Part shown: positions 10,300 to 10,361 of the stretch, one piece after another
Position numbering within the stretch: position 1 is the stretch's first letter
Layout: each line of letters opens with the position of its first letter
From: Dunaliella salina
Lineage: Eukaryota > Chlorophyta > Chlorophyceae > Chlamydomonadales > Dunaliellaceae
Direction: 5' to 3'
NCBI GenBank assembly: GCA_002284615.2
Contig: MU069590.1
Coordinates: forward strand, 195,720 to 206,080
Length of the DNA: 10,361 nucleotides
Translations under genes and position numbers: made by a program
The notes under the pieces: generated by a model
The model's input: the letters and a program-made list of their open reading frames with translations, nothing else
Database searches by the model: none
What the model was told of the DNA's origin: nothing

Positions 10300-10361
10300 C
10301 CGCCAGGGGCCACATTGCTGCCTCAGTTGGACATGCGCCGCGGAATTAAATCGGTGCACTA

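Overview
The window looks like nuclear DNA from a green alga, most likely a chlorophyte. The main evidence is one clear spliced eukaryotic gene with GT-AG introns, plus TGTAA (the usual chlorophyte polyadenylation signal) 63 bases after its stop codon. Abundant CAG/CTG repeats and decayed mobile-element sequence fit the same picture. Nothing bacterial is visible: there are no operons, Shine-Dalgarno sites or CRISPR arrays. Two N bases near the right end mark it as draft assembly.

Layout. Positions 1-568 carry the 3' end of a mobile-element-type ORF with a possible PD...ExK nuclease signature. Its likely 3' flank follows (hairpin at 659-681, pyrimidine tracts), leading into the promoter and 5' UTR of the next gene. 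Positions 1102-4903 hold the one housekeeping gene, ribosomal protein uS4 (RPS9), in five exons that join to a complete 193-residue protein. Three introns are short (167-299 bases). The fourth is about 2.6 kb and separates only the last ten residues from the rest; it contains a (CAG)12 tract, a 31-base direct repeat, a G13 run and a strong hairpin. Intron 2 begins with a GT repeat running into a G-quadruplex motif.

Positions 4904-9700 contain no gene I can support firmly. They are dominated by repeats: four copies of a short element with a shared core and, in two copies, a GGTAA-type end, one of them 88 bases long with a perfect 11-base target-site duplication; two diverged copies of a larger repeat (5637-6289 and 7802-8985) ending in 26-27-base tandem units; a cluster of overlapping perfect palindromes at 8364-8440; and a polyglutamine ORF on the minus strand (6275-6613) that may be a terminal exon.

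At the right end (9701-10299) a plus-strand ORF combines a CxxC pair, a Q/E/G-rich tandem-repeat insert and a C-terminal HRDVNAAWN motif resembling the RuvC-III motif of TnpB/Fanzor nucleases. It looks like a partial, possibly degenerate, eukaryotic TnpB relative.

The genes do not form a pathway. This is a housekeeping gene set in repeat- and transposon-rich DNA. The points most worth following up are the SINE-like family, the Fanzor-like tail, and the structured introns of RPS9.
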